DNA of 64,000 nucleotides from Terfezia claveryi (lineage: Eukaryota > Ascomycota > Pezizomycetes > Pezizales > Pezizaceae), in assembly GCA_015179025.1 (NCBI GenBank), contig WHUX01000213.1:26844-90843 (forward strand). Reading direction: 5' to 3'. Both the position numbers and the translations under genes were made by a program. Below, one piece after another: positions 44,073-55,280 of the stretch. The notes below the pieces were generated by a model. The model was not told the DNA's origin. It ran no database searches and saw only the letters and a list, made by a program, of their open reading frames with translations. How positions within the stretch are numbered: position 1 is the stretch's first letter; every line of letters starts with the position of its first letter.

Positions 44073-45129
44073 TCACCTTTTGGGAAAGAGCCAACACCGC
44101 AGAAGCACGCACACGCAAGCGCTTGGGTTGCCATTCTCGTTCCAGCCTGGAGTGATGTATGGCTTGCCGGTGGCAGGCGGATTAACGGCTTTAGGTGGGG
44201 AAGTCGCGGTTGGCTCAGAGATTAAGGTGACGATGGAGGCAACACTGGTAACGGTCTTTTCTGGAGGGGCAGTGGTGGTGGTACCGTTGAGCGTGATGGC
44301 TTTCTCCTGGAACATGTTGAAGGATTTCTCGACAGTGGGGTTAATGGCGAAGACCATTCCGTTTCTGCAGTGGGTTCCGGTGAGTTGCTTGCAGTACCAC
44401 TCTAAGCAAATTCTATTAGCAAATAGCCTCGGTGGATACAGAAATCTATTTAAATTAACAAGTTGGAGCCTCGGTATACGCCCAGACTGGGGCAGGCACA
44501 ACGGTGTTATTTGGATTTGGCATAAGCCCAGAGTCCTCGCCAGTCTCCAACCTGTTGCATGGCATATCGAAGGTGGATTGAGTGACGGAGTGGTTTTGCT
44601 TGTGAAAGATGAAGTGCACGATATCCCCAACCGTGGCCTTGATCTCTGAGGGCGTATAAACGAGACCAGCATCACCGCCAACAGTAACAGTGTTTGTCAT
44701 TGGACCTGCTGCAGGCGTGGTCACGTCCACATCATGACTACGGGGAGTAGTGTAAGTTGGAGCCTCCATTGATGTACTCTCGTCCACCATCACTGAAGAG
44801 GTTCCGTGCACCATCGGTGGTTTCTCTTCTGCCACTGGTGTTGATTCGTGCATCATTACTGTTGACGTCTCGTCCACTGGCGGTTCTTGTTCCGCCACTT
44901 TAGTTGTTTAATGAACCATCGCTGTGGTTGTTTCCTGTACCATTGGCGGAACATACTCATATTGCGCAGGAGCAGGGTGAACAGGCGTAGGACACTCTAC
45001 GACGGGTTGTGGTGATGACTGATACTCCTGCTGATAATCGTCATATCGGCCCATCCATTTATTCCAGTTGCCATGATCTGTAGCAAGGACCGTAACGGTG
45101 AAGAGGGCGACAATGTTGATGAACCTCAT
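44073..45129 (-). pseudogene. Secreted cupredoxin-like protein, broken by stops
   Basis: The frame opens at the ATG at 45129 with a signal peptide (MRFINIVALFTVTVLA). A Pro/Thr/Glu-rich repeat region follows (MVQETTTAMVH, TSTVMMHESTPV, PPMVHGTSSVMV). It meets an in-frame TAA at 44908-44910, then stays open in the same frame to 44455. The domain has VGDIVHFIFHKQNHSV, and in the next exon EWYCKQLTGTHCRNGMVFAI. Together these give the type-1 copper ligands His, Cys, His, Met of fungal extracellular cupredoxins. The intron between them (GTTAAT donor, GCTAAT branch, CTTAG acceptor at about 44461-44400) would join T to AG and create a second stop. Both stops could come from one C-to-T change each. 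Such proteins are secreted and linked to cell wall or copper. Either the gene is dead, or one splice site is non-standard. Confidence 0.7.
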
Positions 45130-46233
45130 GTTCAGTTAGGGTTGAGTTTGTACCTTTGCTGAACAAATGCAGATAAAGAGGCCTGAAGCCAAAAAAAAGA
45201 CTCTAATGTCCGCGCCGCGGGAGGGCTCAAATAATCTGCTTAATGAAACACTCCAATGGTTCGTTTGGAAGGGAAGAATCACTGCAGTGTTCGTTGAAAA
45301 GACATGCGAGTCCCTGCTCGTAATTTGAAAAGAAGGTTAAGGAAGAAAACGTTCCAGAAGGAAAGGAAAGAGCGCGATGTTCAGTTGGGTTAGGGAATGA
45401 GGGCAATAGATGGAGGGGTCCTCATGTTTATAGTCAATCCTCCAGAATATGTTCTCCCAACATTAGATAGGGGTCCGAGATCATTGAACAGAGTATCTAG
45501 GGGTGGGATATAATAGGGCCACGCCAGTGCCCACTCCTGGGATGGGAGGCAGTGTATGCTAAAGCCTCCACTCGTCCGACAATATGCAAAACAATCTGCA
45601 AAAGATAGAAAGTACCTGGCGTCAACTGCAAAAACCGGCGACAGATTCCATTGCCCCACCCCACTCAGAGACACTGATACGTATGTGCGGAATCATCATG
45701 TGAGGCCAGGCAATATCGACAGATGCACAACGTGTCTTTCGTATGGTTTGTATAAGAAACAGTTGCGATGGTTGACATTCGGGCGATACCGCAATCCTAG
45801 ATTGGAATGCGGTCTCCTTGTGAGGCGACACCCCCCTGTCAATCTGTCACGAAGCCTGATACGCAAAACCCCGATTCCAGAGTAAACATAACAGATGTAT
45901 CTTATACATTTGGTCCTTGGAAGGTGGTTAAGATTAATTCGTTCGTGCTCCACTTCATCTACGGTTTCGCCAGAACGTCCAGTCACATTCGCCAGTTGCA
46001 ATCATTGAGTTTGGGCGCTATCTCATACTCGAACTCTGGGTACATCGCAGCTCCTGAGAACTTCTTATAAGGTCGCTCTTGCTGTAGTTTTTCTTCAAGC
46101 ACCAGTGTCAATGCCGGATTCGGAAAGGAATTGCAATGTACCACAGGCTACAACACTGGGCCCTGTTATATTTTGTACGTACATCTTTTATCTAGTCTCA
46201 ACCCAATTCCCCCACTCTTAATATTAAATTTCC
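45130..46233. other. Intergenic, 5' of cupredoxin and 3' of SMN
   Basis: 1.1 kb with only short overlapping open frames, none recognisable. The region near 45130-45400 should hold the cupredoxin promoter. Confidence 0.45.
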
Positions 46234-47116
46234 TTATTGTTTTTGTTGACCTTCATACAGTCCGGTATAATATCCCGCAAAATACCAAGATATCATTAGG
46301 TTTCGCAGAGCTTCATTTTCTGAGAGGCTAATTAGTATGATATAATCGTGAATGACAGGGGGCCTGTGGAGAGTAGAGTACTGACCACCTGCGAGAATGC
46401 TTGGAGGAAAAGGAGGGTGACTGGGTGGCTTGTGTCCAGCTTCTACGCTTGATTGTGTCATCAATTGAGGTTCAGGAGTATGATCCTTGACCTGCTGGAC
46501 GGCACTGGTCAGTGTACCATTTAAATCATCGAGGGTACCTCTGCTTGCTCTTGTTGGACTTCCTGAAGCCTAGGTTCTTCTCTCACCTCTGGTACCACTT
46601 CGCCCTCCTCCTCCTCCTCCTCCTCATACGTGGGGGCAACAGGCTTATCCTCACTTTCCTGAGAATGAACTCTGTAACACAATTAGACACGTTAGTGACG
46701 TATAGCTTTACATTGATTACCTAGAGAGAATGCTAGAAGGACTTACAGCTGTTGTGGATGCACATCCTTCATTTCCACCTCCCCCTCTTCCTTGGTACTT
46801 GCTGGGACCGACCCCACTGTGGCCCCCGATGCTTGGATGCTATGGTATTTCTAACACAAGTAGTTAGCTAATTGCTTCGTAAAACCAACAGCCTGTGGCA
46901 GTGTGTTCTTCTCGCACGTACCCAGGCACCATGTGGTTAGAAGTTTGACTATAGAGCCTACGGCATAGTTGAATCTCTCCAGGATACTGTTCAACTTTGT
47001 TAAAAGGGGGATGTATTTTTTTTTACCTTGTATTCCTGGAGGGCTGCATCCCAACTATTGAGCAGCGTCGAATCGTCCCAGACTTCAGCGTGAGTAAGCT
47101 CCTTATTTTCCGCCAT
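46234..47116 (-). CDS. SMN1: Survival motor neuron (SMN) homologue, YG-box, no Tudor domain
   Basis: Five exons are read on the minus strand: 47116-47027, 46850-46747, 46671-46539, 46494-46389 and 46319-46234, summing to 173 codons (172 aa). The introns use GTAAAA...TTAG (with GCTAAC branch), GTAAGT...TACAG, GTACCC...CCAG (44 bp, CTGAC branch) and GTGGTC...CTCAG (CTAAT branch). Exons 1-2 give EVWDDSTLLNSWDAALQEYK followed by KYHSI, the Gemin2-binding helix of SMN. Exon 3 is acidic with seven Glu from a GAG run. Exon 4 is Pro-rich. Exon 5 is NEALRNLMISWYFAGYYTGL and ends YEGQQKQ, the YG-box oligomerisation motif. The Tudor domain of animal SMN is missing, as in fission yeast Smn1. SMN assembles Sm rings on spliceosomal snRNAs, which suits an intron-rich genome. 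Exon 3-4 joining is the least certain point. Confidence 0.88.
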
Positions 47117-48261
47117 TTTGAGTTTCCTTTGGGTCTCTTCCTTTGGTCTCTTTTGACGCGTAACGTCTGTCTTGTTTTAAGGATCCTGTACGGTAGATTT
47201 TAGATACCTTTAGAAAATGGAGTTCGTGTCTAGTACAGAGCCGCAGTAACGGCAAAATGCCAAGATAACTTGTCTGAAACAGATCTAGTGGAACAGATTC
47301 ATGAAACAACCAACTCTACAGTAGAGAACTAGTGATATGGTACTACAACCCCGATTTTCGGGGTTCCTCTCGTAATTTCCTGATCGTATATTTGTTCCAT
47401 ATGAAGGCCTTTGGTGTTTTGTAGTCTTTTATCATCTAAGTCCTTATAATCTACGTACATGGTTAACCGACTGTGCCAACCAGGTACCACATAGACGCCA
47501 GGGCCAACAGCAAGGCTTGATCCCTCGATTTAGGTAAAACATGCTCGGGATTATTGTTTGGCTGGCCCCCAGCACTCTCTAAGAAATGAGATTTAGGGTG
47601 AGATGGGGAAATCTAATAGCACAATGCACGCAGCACGCAGCACGCAATTAAAGACTGATAAGAGGGCATGTAGAGTACTGATATATGGTATGACTATGAT
47701 TCAGTCTCGGCACCTGGTATGATTAGAAATACCTCTAGTTATAAGTAATAGTGTAGAGGATATATGAGTATCGCAAAAGTTGTTTTGATTAGATGTGCTG
47801 CCGGATGTTGTTCGGCATGAAGCTATGCTTCTCCTGGTTCTCCTGGCGCTGGAGTGTGGTCCCAGGATTCATAGCTGAACTGTGGTGTCATCTGGTTCGT
47901 GCACTCCTCCAGTGGAAACATGGAAACATTCCCTGTCTACTTCTATAAGCTGAGCTGAGATTCCTCAGCCCTTTATAAGAAGTAATAACACCCCCTCATA
48001 TTTTCAAGTTGCAAACATCACGCACCATCACCCATCGCATTCTCCAACATAATTCTACCTTGACCGACGAGCAGGCTCGACTATTGATATTCATTCAAGC
48101 AAGATTTTGTAAAGGTACATTATACATTATTATGAACTGAGTGGAGGAGCACTTTAAGAGCTTCATTGAGGCTACTTGTTCAACTACTCCCTCCGATCCC
48201 TAATATGCTCAGCCCCCAGTTACAGATCCTCTCAGCCACTGACTCCCTCTCACAACTATAG
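47117..48261. other. Divergent intergenic SMN - ATX1
   Basis: 1.1 kb between two divergent start codons, presumably both promoters. It contains three tandem GCACGCA units near 47624-47646. No gene and no clear TATA box. Confidence 0.5.
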
Positions 48262-48607
48262 ATGTCCGACCACCACTACGAGTTCCAGGTCAAGATGGCC
48301 TGTGGGGGCTGCTCTGGCGCCGTCAAGCGTGTCCTCGACAAGACCGAGGGTATGTTCATCACTTAACCCACTGCCCTGCAATCTACCACAAAACTCCGCC
48401 CCACCTCCCTGATGGCGCTCTTGGAAAAACCTAGCGGCCTAGAATGATATAATTGACGTTCCGCATTTAGGTGTGAAAGACGTCGACATTGACCTTAAGG
48501 CGCAGACGGTCAAAGTCACCACCGCACCTGAAGTCAGCCTCGACTTTGTGCGTGAGAAGATCGGCAAGACTGGGAAGGAGATTATAAGTAGCACGAAGGT
48601 GGATTAG
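48262..48607 (+). CDS. ATX1: Copper metallochaperone Atx1
   Basis: Two exons: 48262-48349 and 48471-48607, 74 aa. The 121-bp intron (GTATGT...TTTAG) falls after TE and joins in phase 1 to give TEGVKDVDIDL. The product is a single HMA fold: YEFQVKMACGGCSGAVKRVL carries the metal-binding MxCxxC motif (Cys14, Cys17). Then VKDVDIDLKAQTVKV and VREKIGKTGKEI follow, where the Lys in the KTGK loop is the conserved Atx1 residue that tunes Cu(I) binding and docking. Atx1 carries Cu(I) in the cytosol to the Golgi P-type ATPase Ccc2 for loading of multicopper oxidases such as the iron-uptake oxidase Fet3. Length matches the family (68-75 aa). It lies head-to-head with SMN. Confidence 0.94.
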
Positions 48608-50776
48608 TCCTCCTCTCTGCCATTGGAATAAGTTTGATAAAAGAGGCTTGGATCGATAATACATTTTGAAGAATTGATTTGGCATTGGAAAGTGAGCAAT
48701 ATGAGAGCGGGAATCTTGCGATAATCATTTGATATATCAAATTTATCCTCTTTATTGAGTCAATGACGCTTTCTATTGGCGATCTTGTTGACGAAGGGCT
48801 GGTGGGAATGCATCATATTGCTTTCCAACAGCAAGTACCAACTTGTACAATTCGACCATCGTGCATACACTAGGGTATGAGGTCCTCACCAAGTTCTTCC
48901 ATTATATGTAGGATGACACGAAAACGGAATACGTTTCAAAAGGTATGTGTGCAAAATATCTTTTAAATATGTGACTTTATTCATTATAAAGAAGGGATAC
49001 AAAGACACCTTACCCTCCCCCACAATTATTGCCATGTCCCTCCCAAGGGAAGCGATACCCAATCCCACAGTGTATGCTAGAAGATTGGGGTAGGGATATA
49101 CAGGAGGCATTTTTATAGGCGCTCTCCGTTCTTCAATCCGCCCATGAAGACAGGGCGGCGAAGATTTTACTATACCGCGCCATTGGATTGGTATCTCGTG
49201 CTTGAGGAGGGAATGCTGAGGTGGGTAGATTGGAGAGGGAGGTGATCTGTAAAGAGATGGCTGTTTCATAGAAGTGAAAGTCGATCCGCTCGCACGGATA
49301 GATAGCTAGAATGTCTGGACTCGGCTACCACGCGAGTCCGGGGTCGAAATGTGGGATTGATATATATGGGCTTTGGCCAAAGTACAAAAGATCTTACTTA
49401 CTGACGTACATGGTGTATGCTTTGACGAGTCGTATTGCATTCATTGTGGTATCTGCGGTTGCCCCAGAGGTTACTCGGTGTGGAACCGTTGGATGATATT
49501 TATACCTGTCGTAACCTTTCCTCCACTAGTGTCTTGATGTCATCAGCACTCAACCACGTGTAATTGTTATGACAACATCCGACGACCTACATCTGTTATA
49601 AGCTTATTTTACTGTCCCACTAATATTGATATTTGGAAAATGCATAATTTCTAGCATACCCAGATGCCAATTGCAAATATATCTAAGGTTACTATACATA
49701 AATATGGACGCTTACCAGCAAATTTAAAAAAAAAAAAAAAAAAAAAAAACAACATGATGGAGACAATGATGAGCAGGACCCGCCTCCCACCCATATGAGA
49801 GGGCCCATGGCCTTATTGCGGGATCCAAATATCGATGCATGCATATATATGCTCTACTTGACTTCACTGCTTCTGAAGAATACTTATATATTAGTCTGGG
49901 TGGCACTCTATATATAGCTTTGATTCCAGTGCCAAATGGATGTCATAGGTATGGTGTATGTCATTGAACTGGAGTATCGATTGTTTTTTTGGCTAGAGAA
50001 TGTGCACCCCTTCCCGTTTCACAGGTATGAGATGACAATGACATTGGAAGTTTATATCATGAAGGTTTTTGAACTGGTAATTTTGCTACATAAGAAGTTA
50101 TCTGACTACATAGTAGCTTAGGGTAAGGACATAATTCCATGGCCCTCAAGGCGTATACTACTCAAGAAGCTATGTAAACGTTTGATGTGATAAGTGGTAA
50201 GTAGGCAAATTGGGATTGCACATGAATATTAATTGCAATTAAGGGCATTCTCTATGAAATTTACACTCAGCTGCATTCACTCCTTTCTATCCCGCTTCAC
50301 CACAACCAACAGCATAAACAAATATCCCTCCCCCCCAAACCTTCCACAGCCTCTATCCATCCTCTACTGAGCATGCCGAAAAGCGGGGGAATGGGGTTTT
50401 TCGAACTTGTTTAAATTTGAAACACGGAGAGCCTTCCTTCCTTGGTAGACAAGGCAAGGCGGGGTTTGATATAGGCGGACTTTTTCTTTCGCGGACCATT
50501 GGGAGGATGGTATGGAAAGCTTTGAAAGCGCCAGTGTTCACAAGATGGAGGGGGAAGACGGGAGAGGAGATGGTAAATGGTTTAAGAGTATTAGGGGGTA
50601 GGTATGTACATGTTGATGCTGGTAAGAGAGAGGAGATGTATCTAGGAGGGGAGAGGTGGCGAGAGGAATGGAAATATGGGATTGACCGCTGTGGGGGTGA
50701 GAGGGAAGAAGTTCTAAGTTCATCGGGCTCAGTGGGAGCCCCGTCGGAGGGATATAGGTATGAGGGGAACGTGAGA
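48608..50776. other. Intergenic, ATX1 3' flank to copia LTR
   Basis: 2.2 kb with an A run at 49724-49749 and short open frames on both strands that I do not recognise. One at 50417-50782 (+, 121 aa) is interrupted at its end by the LTR. Confidence 0.45.
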
Positions 50777-51245
50777 TGTTGAAGAAATGTCCTTTGTCTG
50801 CAGTACTCGAGGCCGATGAGCAGCGGGAGGTACGCCTAGAGTCAGGTAGTCTCATGCCAAGACTCTAGTCGATCGCATATAGAGTCATGATTCTTGGAAT
50901 GAGAGGTTGTCAATAGCAACACTAACAGCGAAAAGCCAATAAAGGAACACTTCACCTGATGTGTGTGTCGGTAAGGCAGTGCGAACGTATGAGTGAGCAA
51001 GTAGATATGTATACGAATATATGAGACATTCGAATATATGAGTATATGAGATTCCCCAAAGCTCTCTACCTCTCTAGAGTCACAATATGAAGAGCTCTAT
51101 ATATATGAAGGAATAATGCTAATGAATGCCGTTACAGGTAAGTATTGCTGGTAAGCAGGTGTGCTGGAGTTACGTGATATGATGTATGTGTATGTGACAT
51201 GAGTGGCATCTCGCACAACATCATAGACTCACGTGCTTTTCAACA
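50777..51245 (-). mobile_element. 3' LTR of Ty1/copia element (469 bp)
   Basis: The ends are a perfect 7-bp inverted repeat, TGTTGAA...TTCAACA. On the minus strand the LTR is preceded directly by the polypurine tract GAGGAGGGG (51246-51254). A TATATATAG box lies inside at about 51101-51109. The copia pol lies just upstream on the minus strand. The left flanking pentamer is TGAGA; its partner is lost because the element's 5' part is missing. Confidence 0.82.
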
Positions 51246-51351
51246 CCCCTCCTCAGCAGATACTGCTGAATAGCAAAGTAGACAAACGTGATTAGTCTCG
51301 TTAAAAATCTCAAAACCTCGTGGGAAAAAAAGGCAGGTAAGAGAGTGCTAA

Positions 51352-52949
51352 TCAGCTTGTTCGCATTATTAGATCCCTTAAAGTAAGAAAATGAGGCCGT
51401 AATAGTGGCTTCGTGCAGATGTCAGCGAAATTACTAGCACTGGGTATCCAAAGAACATTAATCGTGCCTATTTCCACCAGATCTCTGATGTGGTGGTAGG
51501 CCAGTATAGCTATGTGCTTGCTTTTATCGCTGATGCGGGGGTTGTCTGTTAGATCAATTGACCCGTTTTAAAGCACAAGGAATGTCAACACGGAGTTCAG
51601 CCAGAGCGTTCTGCAGCCATATTTGCTGTTTAGCAGAGGTAGAAAGAGCGATGTATTCTGCCTCGACCGTAGAGGTAGAAACACAACGTTGCTTTACCGA
51701 TCTCCAGCAAATTGTGTTGACAGCTATCTGGAATACGTTGCCCTTTGTTGATTTCCGATCGTTCCTGTCACCTGCAAAGTCTGAGTCTGGGTAGCCCGAT
51801 AGACTCACCAAATTGCTATTTGGAGAGTTGTTAGTTGGCCAATTATTATTCGGCCTTCTATAGGTGGGGGTAAGATCTCTTGTTCCTTTAAGATAGCGAA
51901 AGGTCTTCTTTATGACACCCATATGGTCTTTGGTGGGCTTTGACGAGAACTGTGACAATGCAGAGACGGTGAAGGCAATGTGTCCGGTCTGGTATCGATC
52001 ACAAAGTACATGAGGGAACCAATTATTTGCCTAAATCGGGATGTATCTGCAAGATCTTCTTGCTCTTGGGCCTTTAACAGTAGTATGTGAGGATCCAAGG
52101 GCAGAGAGACTGGGTTGCAGTTCTGCATACCGAATTTAAGAAGTAACTGGTCGATGTATGTCCTTTGTGATAAGGTAACGCAGTCTTCATGCCATGTTAT
52201 CTGGATGCCTAACAACCAGCTTAGGGGACCGAGTTCGCTTAGTTTGAATTCTCTCTTCAGCGAATTCTTCAGTTTTTCTCTTTCAGCTGTATTAGGCCCC
52301 GCAAGAGTAATATCGTCCACATATATGGCGATTATTACTTGATACTTCATGTGTATTAATACACATGGATCGAAGTTGGTAGTCACGAAGCCTAATGGTA
52401 GAAGAAATCCGGTTAACCTCTGATACCATTGGCGTGGTGACTGTTTCAGTCCGTAAATGGACCTGTGGAGGCGTGCACATTGCTCTGGTTCATCGGCAGA
52501 AGAAGTAAAAGGGCTTAATTCTGCGAATCCAGGCGGAATCTTCATTCTTTGAGAGATCCATAGAGAAGATAGAGAAAAGCCCCCTTTATATCTAGCTGAT
52601 CTGGCTGAAGCTTAGAGAGACTGAAAGCGTAATCAGTAATCTCAATGAATCATATCTCACAACTGGAGAGAAAACCTCGTCGAAGTCTGTTCCAGGCTGT
52701 TGTGAGAAACCTTGCGCTACGAGCCTTGCCTTGTACCTGCAAATATTGCCAGAAGAATTTCTCTTCAGTTTATAGACCCATTTGCAGCCAACGATGTTGT
52801 GCTTTGGAGGGGGTATAGGCACAACTGTCCAAACTGATTGATCCGCCAGATTTTGTAGCTCTTCCTTCATGGCTTCGTACCATCTGGGAGAGTCCGCACA
52901 CTCAGTCGCTTGCTTGAACGTCTTTGCGTGTTCGACTTTGTGTATATTA
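51352..52949 (-). pseudogene. Ty1/copia pol remnant: RT and RNase H, 5'-truncated
   Basis: Read on the minus strand. The RT opening has WTVVPIPPPKHNIVGCKWVY, then RYKARLVAQGFSQQPGTDF and EVFSPVVRYDSLRLL. After a frame change come LDIKGAFLY, RLHRSIYGLKQSPRQWYQ, and the catalytic box AIYVDDITLAG (YVDD). RNase H follows with SDFAGDRNDRKSTKG and TVEAEYIALSTSAKQ. The end reads SNFADICTKPLLRPHFLTLR and stops at 51352-51354. At least two frame breaks (about 52600 and 51950) disable it. Upstream (higher coordinates) the element stops at the inverted-repeat insertion at 52950. Gag, protease and integrase are missing. Confidence 0.9.
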
Positions 52950-53030
52950 GGGGTATTCAAAGTTAAATTTGGAGCCAGAATTCTTGTGCGTTTTTAACGC
53001 CGGAAAAAACGGCCTAACTTTGAGTACCCC
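52950..53030. repeat. 81-bp inverted-repeat (foldback) element
   Basis: Left arm GGGGTATTCAAAGTTA (52950-52965) and right arm TAACTTTGAGTACCCC (53015-53030) are reverse complements with one mismatch. The middle carries CGCCGGAAAAAACGG. Copia coding sequence ends exactly at its left edge. It may be a small non-autonomous DNA transposon or the joined ends of a larger one. Confidence 0.6.
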
Positions 53031-53376
53031 GCGAAAAAAGGCCACATATTGAATTTAAGGCTAAGTGTAAGCTAAGACAAAAGTAGTTAGGGCTTTAAGT
53101 TAGTCAGTTTGTCACGTGTACACGCACCCATGAGACTAGATTCAATGTAATCAGTTGATAACATACCACTATGACCGCTTCCAATACATCTATCAATCTT
53201 TGCACTCCATCCCTCCTCTCCCACTATACTCTTACTGGGTAAGGGTTTTGCCTGTAGTTTATTGGATTTGTACAGGCAATAAAGGCTGACTGTGGTAAGT
53301 GAGGTAGAGTATGGGGTTGAGAATCGTAGTAAATCCAGTCATAGCTAACTCAAAGTTATTACAACGGTATGCTTAG
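53031..53376. other. Sequence between foldback and element C
   Basis: About 350 bp, no gene. It includes TACACGTGTA-like text near 53116 (CACGTGTACACG) and a GCCTGTA...TACAGGC inverted repeat (53249-53277). The word ACTCAAAGTTA, shared with the foldback arm, recurs near 53351. The 5' LTR of element C may begin in here. Confidence 0.4.
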
Positions 53377-53841
53377 TTGTCCTTGTCATTACCTGTGGTG
53401 CAGGTGATAGGTTATTACTATCCTACTTGGCTCCCGAGATAGGGATCTCGGGAAGCTTATTCCTTCCGTTGCCTTGGCCTAGAATCATGTATATATATAG
53501 CCCCTATCCCTCATACTGTAGTTGGATCCCCATCCAACGTCTTGTATACCTAATACAGGATCTTGCTTCTCCTAATGCTCGTGCACCTTCTTTGTGTACT
53601 TCCTTGTCTCATGAAATAGCTCTGCAGCAATAGCTGTCTCCTTCCGACACATGCAGCAACCGCTTCTACATATCTCTTGCCTCTTGCCCTTGTCCCCCAT
53701 CCCAGCCTTCCCCAGTCACACATATAGCATACATATGTCTCACCTTGGTCCTATCCTTGCCCTGGTATACCCCTTGGTCGCCTTGTCCCCAGAGCCATCG
53801 TTACACTACGTTGGATCTTCTCGACTAACTAGTATGCTGTC

Positions 53842-55011
53842 ATGTCCAAAACCCCTCTACCCACTGTCAGGTTTCATACCTGGAGGAGCTCTCCCATACT
53901 CTCAGGCTTGAATGAGTTGAATGCCTACTGTCGAGAAATCATCGACATCTTCGAGGCTATGAATGCCATCGGGGCCGAACTCAGCAACAGCCTAGCCATG
54001 GCTGAATGAAAATTGAGATCCGCCGACGAAGAGATTACAGTCCTCTAGACCGATCTCAACCATGTGAACCTTGCCCTAGCCACTAAAAGAACTATGGTCC
54101 AAAACCTCAGCCGGGCCCTAGCAAACCTGGCAATACCAACAACAACAGCAGCTAGTAACAACAAAACCAAAAGTATCCTGACTCCCCTCAAGTTCAATGG
54201 GGATCAGGTTCGCCTACGAGCCTGGAAAAATGCTGTCAATCTCAAGCTGAATGGGGATTCTGCCAGGTTTCCGTCAGAACAACATCGACTGGCATACGTT
54301 TTTGCCTTGCTAGAGGGGAAAGCTTGTGACCAGATCCAGCCATATGTCCTCGAAACCGGGATCAAGCTTGACAATATCTCGGCCCTTTTCACAATTCTAG
54401 ATAGGGCATTCAGAGACTCTGATGCTGTTGGCACTACCAGTAGGGCCCTCCAAGCCCTCAGGCAGAAAAATACTGATCTGTCCACTTATGTGGCAGAATT
54501 CTCGAGACTGGCGGTGGAGGTCCAATGGAATGACCAGTCCAAACTGGAGTAATTCTAGGAAGGGCTAAATAACGAAATCCAGCAGGCTATGGTCAGCCTC
54601 CCAAAAGTTAAAACCCTTGATGAATTGATTGACCAGGCTTTCCGGGTGGAACAGTGGATGTCCTGGCTCCACAACCGCCCTACGTTTAGGCCAGCACCCT
54701 GTCTCCCACAACTCCAGCCTCAGCAATACCATGCCACCAAAATAGCTCAGGCCCCTGCCAATAAACTAGCACATCCATCATTGGTGGTAGGAGGGCCCAC
54801 CCCTATGGACCTATCATTGGGAAGGCCTCGACTAACCCAGGAGGAAAGGGACCGCCGCCCTACTAATGGGTTATGCATTGCATGTGGAAAAGGGAACCAC
54901 TTTGTTGCAGTATATCTCCTCCGAAAAAACCGCTCTCTGGCTGCTCATGCCATCTCGGAAGCCCGGATCAAGGAGGTTGACAAGGCGGGAAAAGCCCTGT
55001 CCCTTGCCTAG
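53842..55011 (+). pseudogene. Degenerate gag of element C
   Basis: The frame runs from MSKTPLPTVRFHTWR to KALSLA and the gag stop TAG at 55009-55011. It is broken by TGA at about 54007, TAG at about 54046, and TAA and TAG near 54550-54557. Capsid-like text is LKFNGDQVRLRAWKNAVNLK, then HRLAYVFALLEGKACDQIQP and TYVAEFSRLAVEVQW. The zinc knuckle reads CIACGKGNHFVAVY, so the last Cys is replaced by Tyr (TGT to TAT, a G-to-A change). The TAG near 54046 aligns with a TAG at the same place in element A. Confidence 0.85.
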
Positions 55012-55032
55012 TCACTGACACTAGCAAGGGAC
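54987..55032 (+). promoter_or_regulatory. -1 frameshift signal at gag-pol junction, element C
   Basis: GGGAAAA (54987-54993) is read G GGA AAA in the gag frame. The spacer is GCCCT. The stem-loop (54999-55032) pairs GTCCCTTGC with GCAAGGGAC and TAG with CTA, with one bulged C. Pol is open in the -1 frame through this point into the protease at 55047. Confidence 0.75.
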
Positions 55033-55280
55033 CTGCCCCAAGCTATTTGTCTTTGTCTGCATTTTCTGTGTATTCCGCTTCTTCTGTTGTTGACGAATCT
55101 CGCTTGTTCAGCGAGCATTTTGTTGTATCTATCTCTCTCAATATTAATGATAGAACAATCACCACATCAGCCCTTATAGATTGCGGAGCCTCAGGAATTG
55201 TATTCGTTGACCAAGCCTTTATCATTAAATTCACTATACCCACATCCAAGCTCAAAACCCCCCATATTCTGGATGTTATC

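Larger units (their letters stand above)
53377..55280 (+). mobile_element. Gypsy element C: 5' LTR, gag and start of pol, interrupted
   Basis: It lies in + orientation, opposite to elements A and B. The LTR end ...CATCGTTACA at 53805 and its inner text (CCCGAGATAGGGATCTCGGG, GTTGGATCCCCATCCAAC, CCCCTTGGTCGCCTTG) match the reverse complement of the A/B LTRs, but are clearly diverged. The left LTR boundary is unresolved; it is at or before about 53377. Gag follows, then the beginning of protease (ALIDCGASGIVF). The element is cut at 55280 by insertion of element B. The rest must lie beyond the window. Confidence 0.82.

Noticed and set aside
48886..49269. 127-aa minus-strand open frame with ATG
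   Set aside because: No recognisable domain, no splice context, and composition like the surrounding non-coding DNA.
50417..50782. 121-aa + strand open frame running into the copia LTR
   Set aside because: Purine-rich low-complexity text; no motif; the stop lies inside the LTR.
53651..53911. + strand open frame in the element C LTR
   Set aside because: LTR sequence without a start context; the same region on both strands of all LTR copies yields chance frames.
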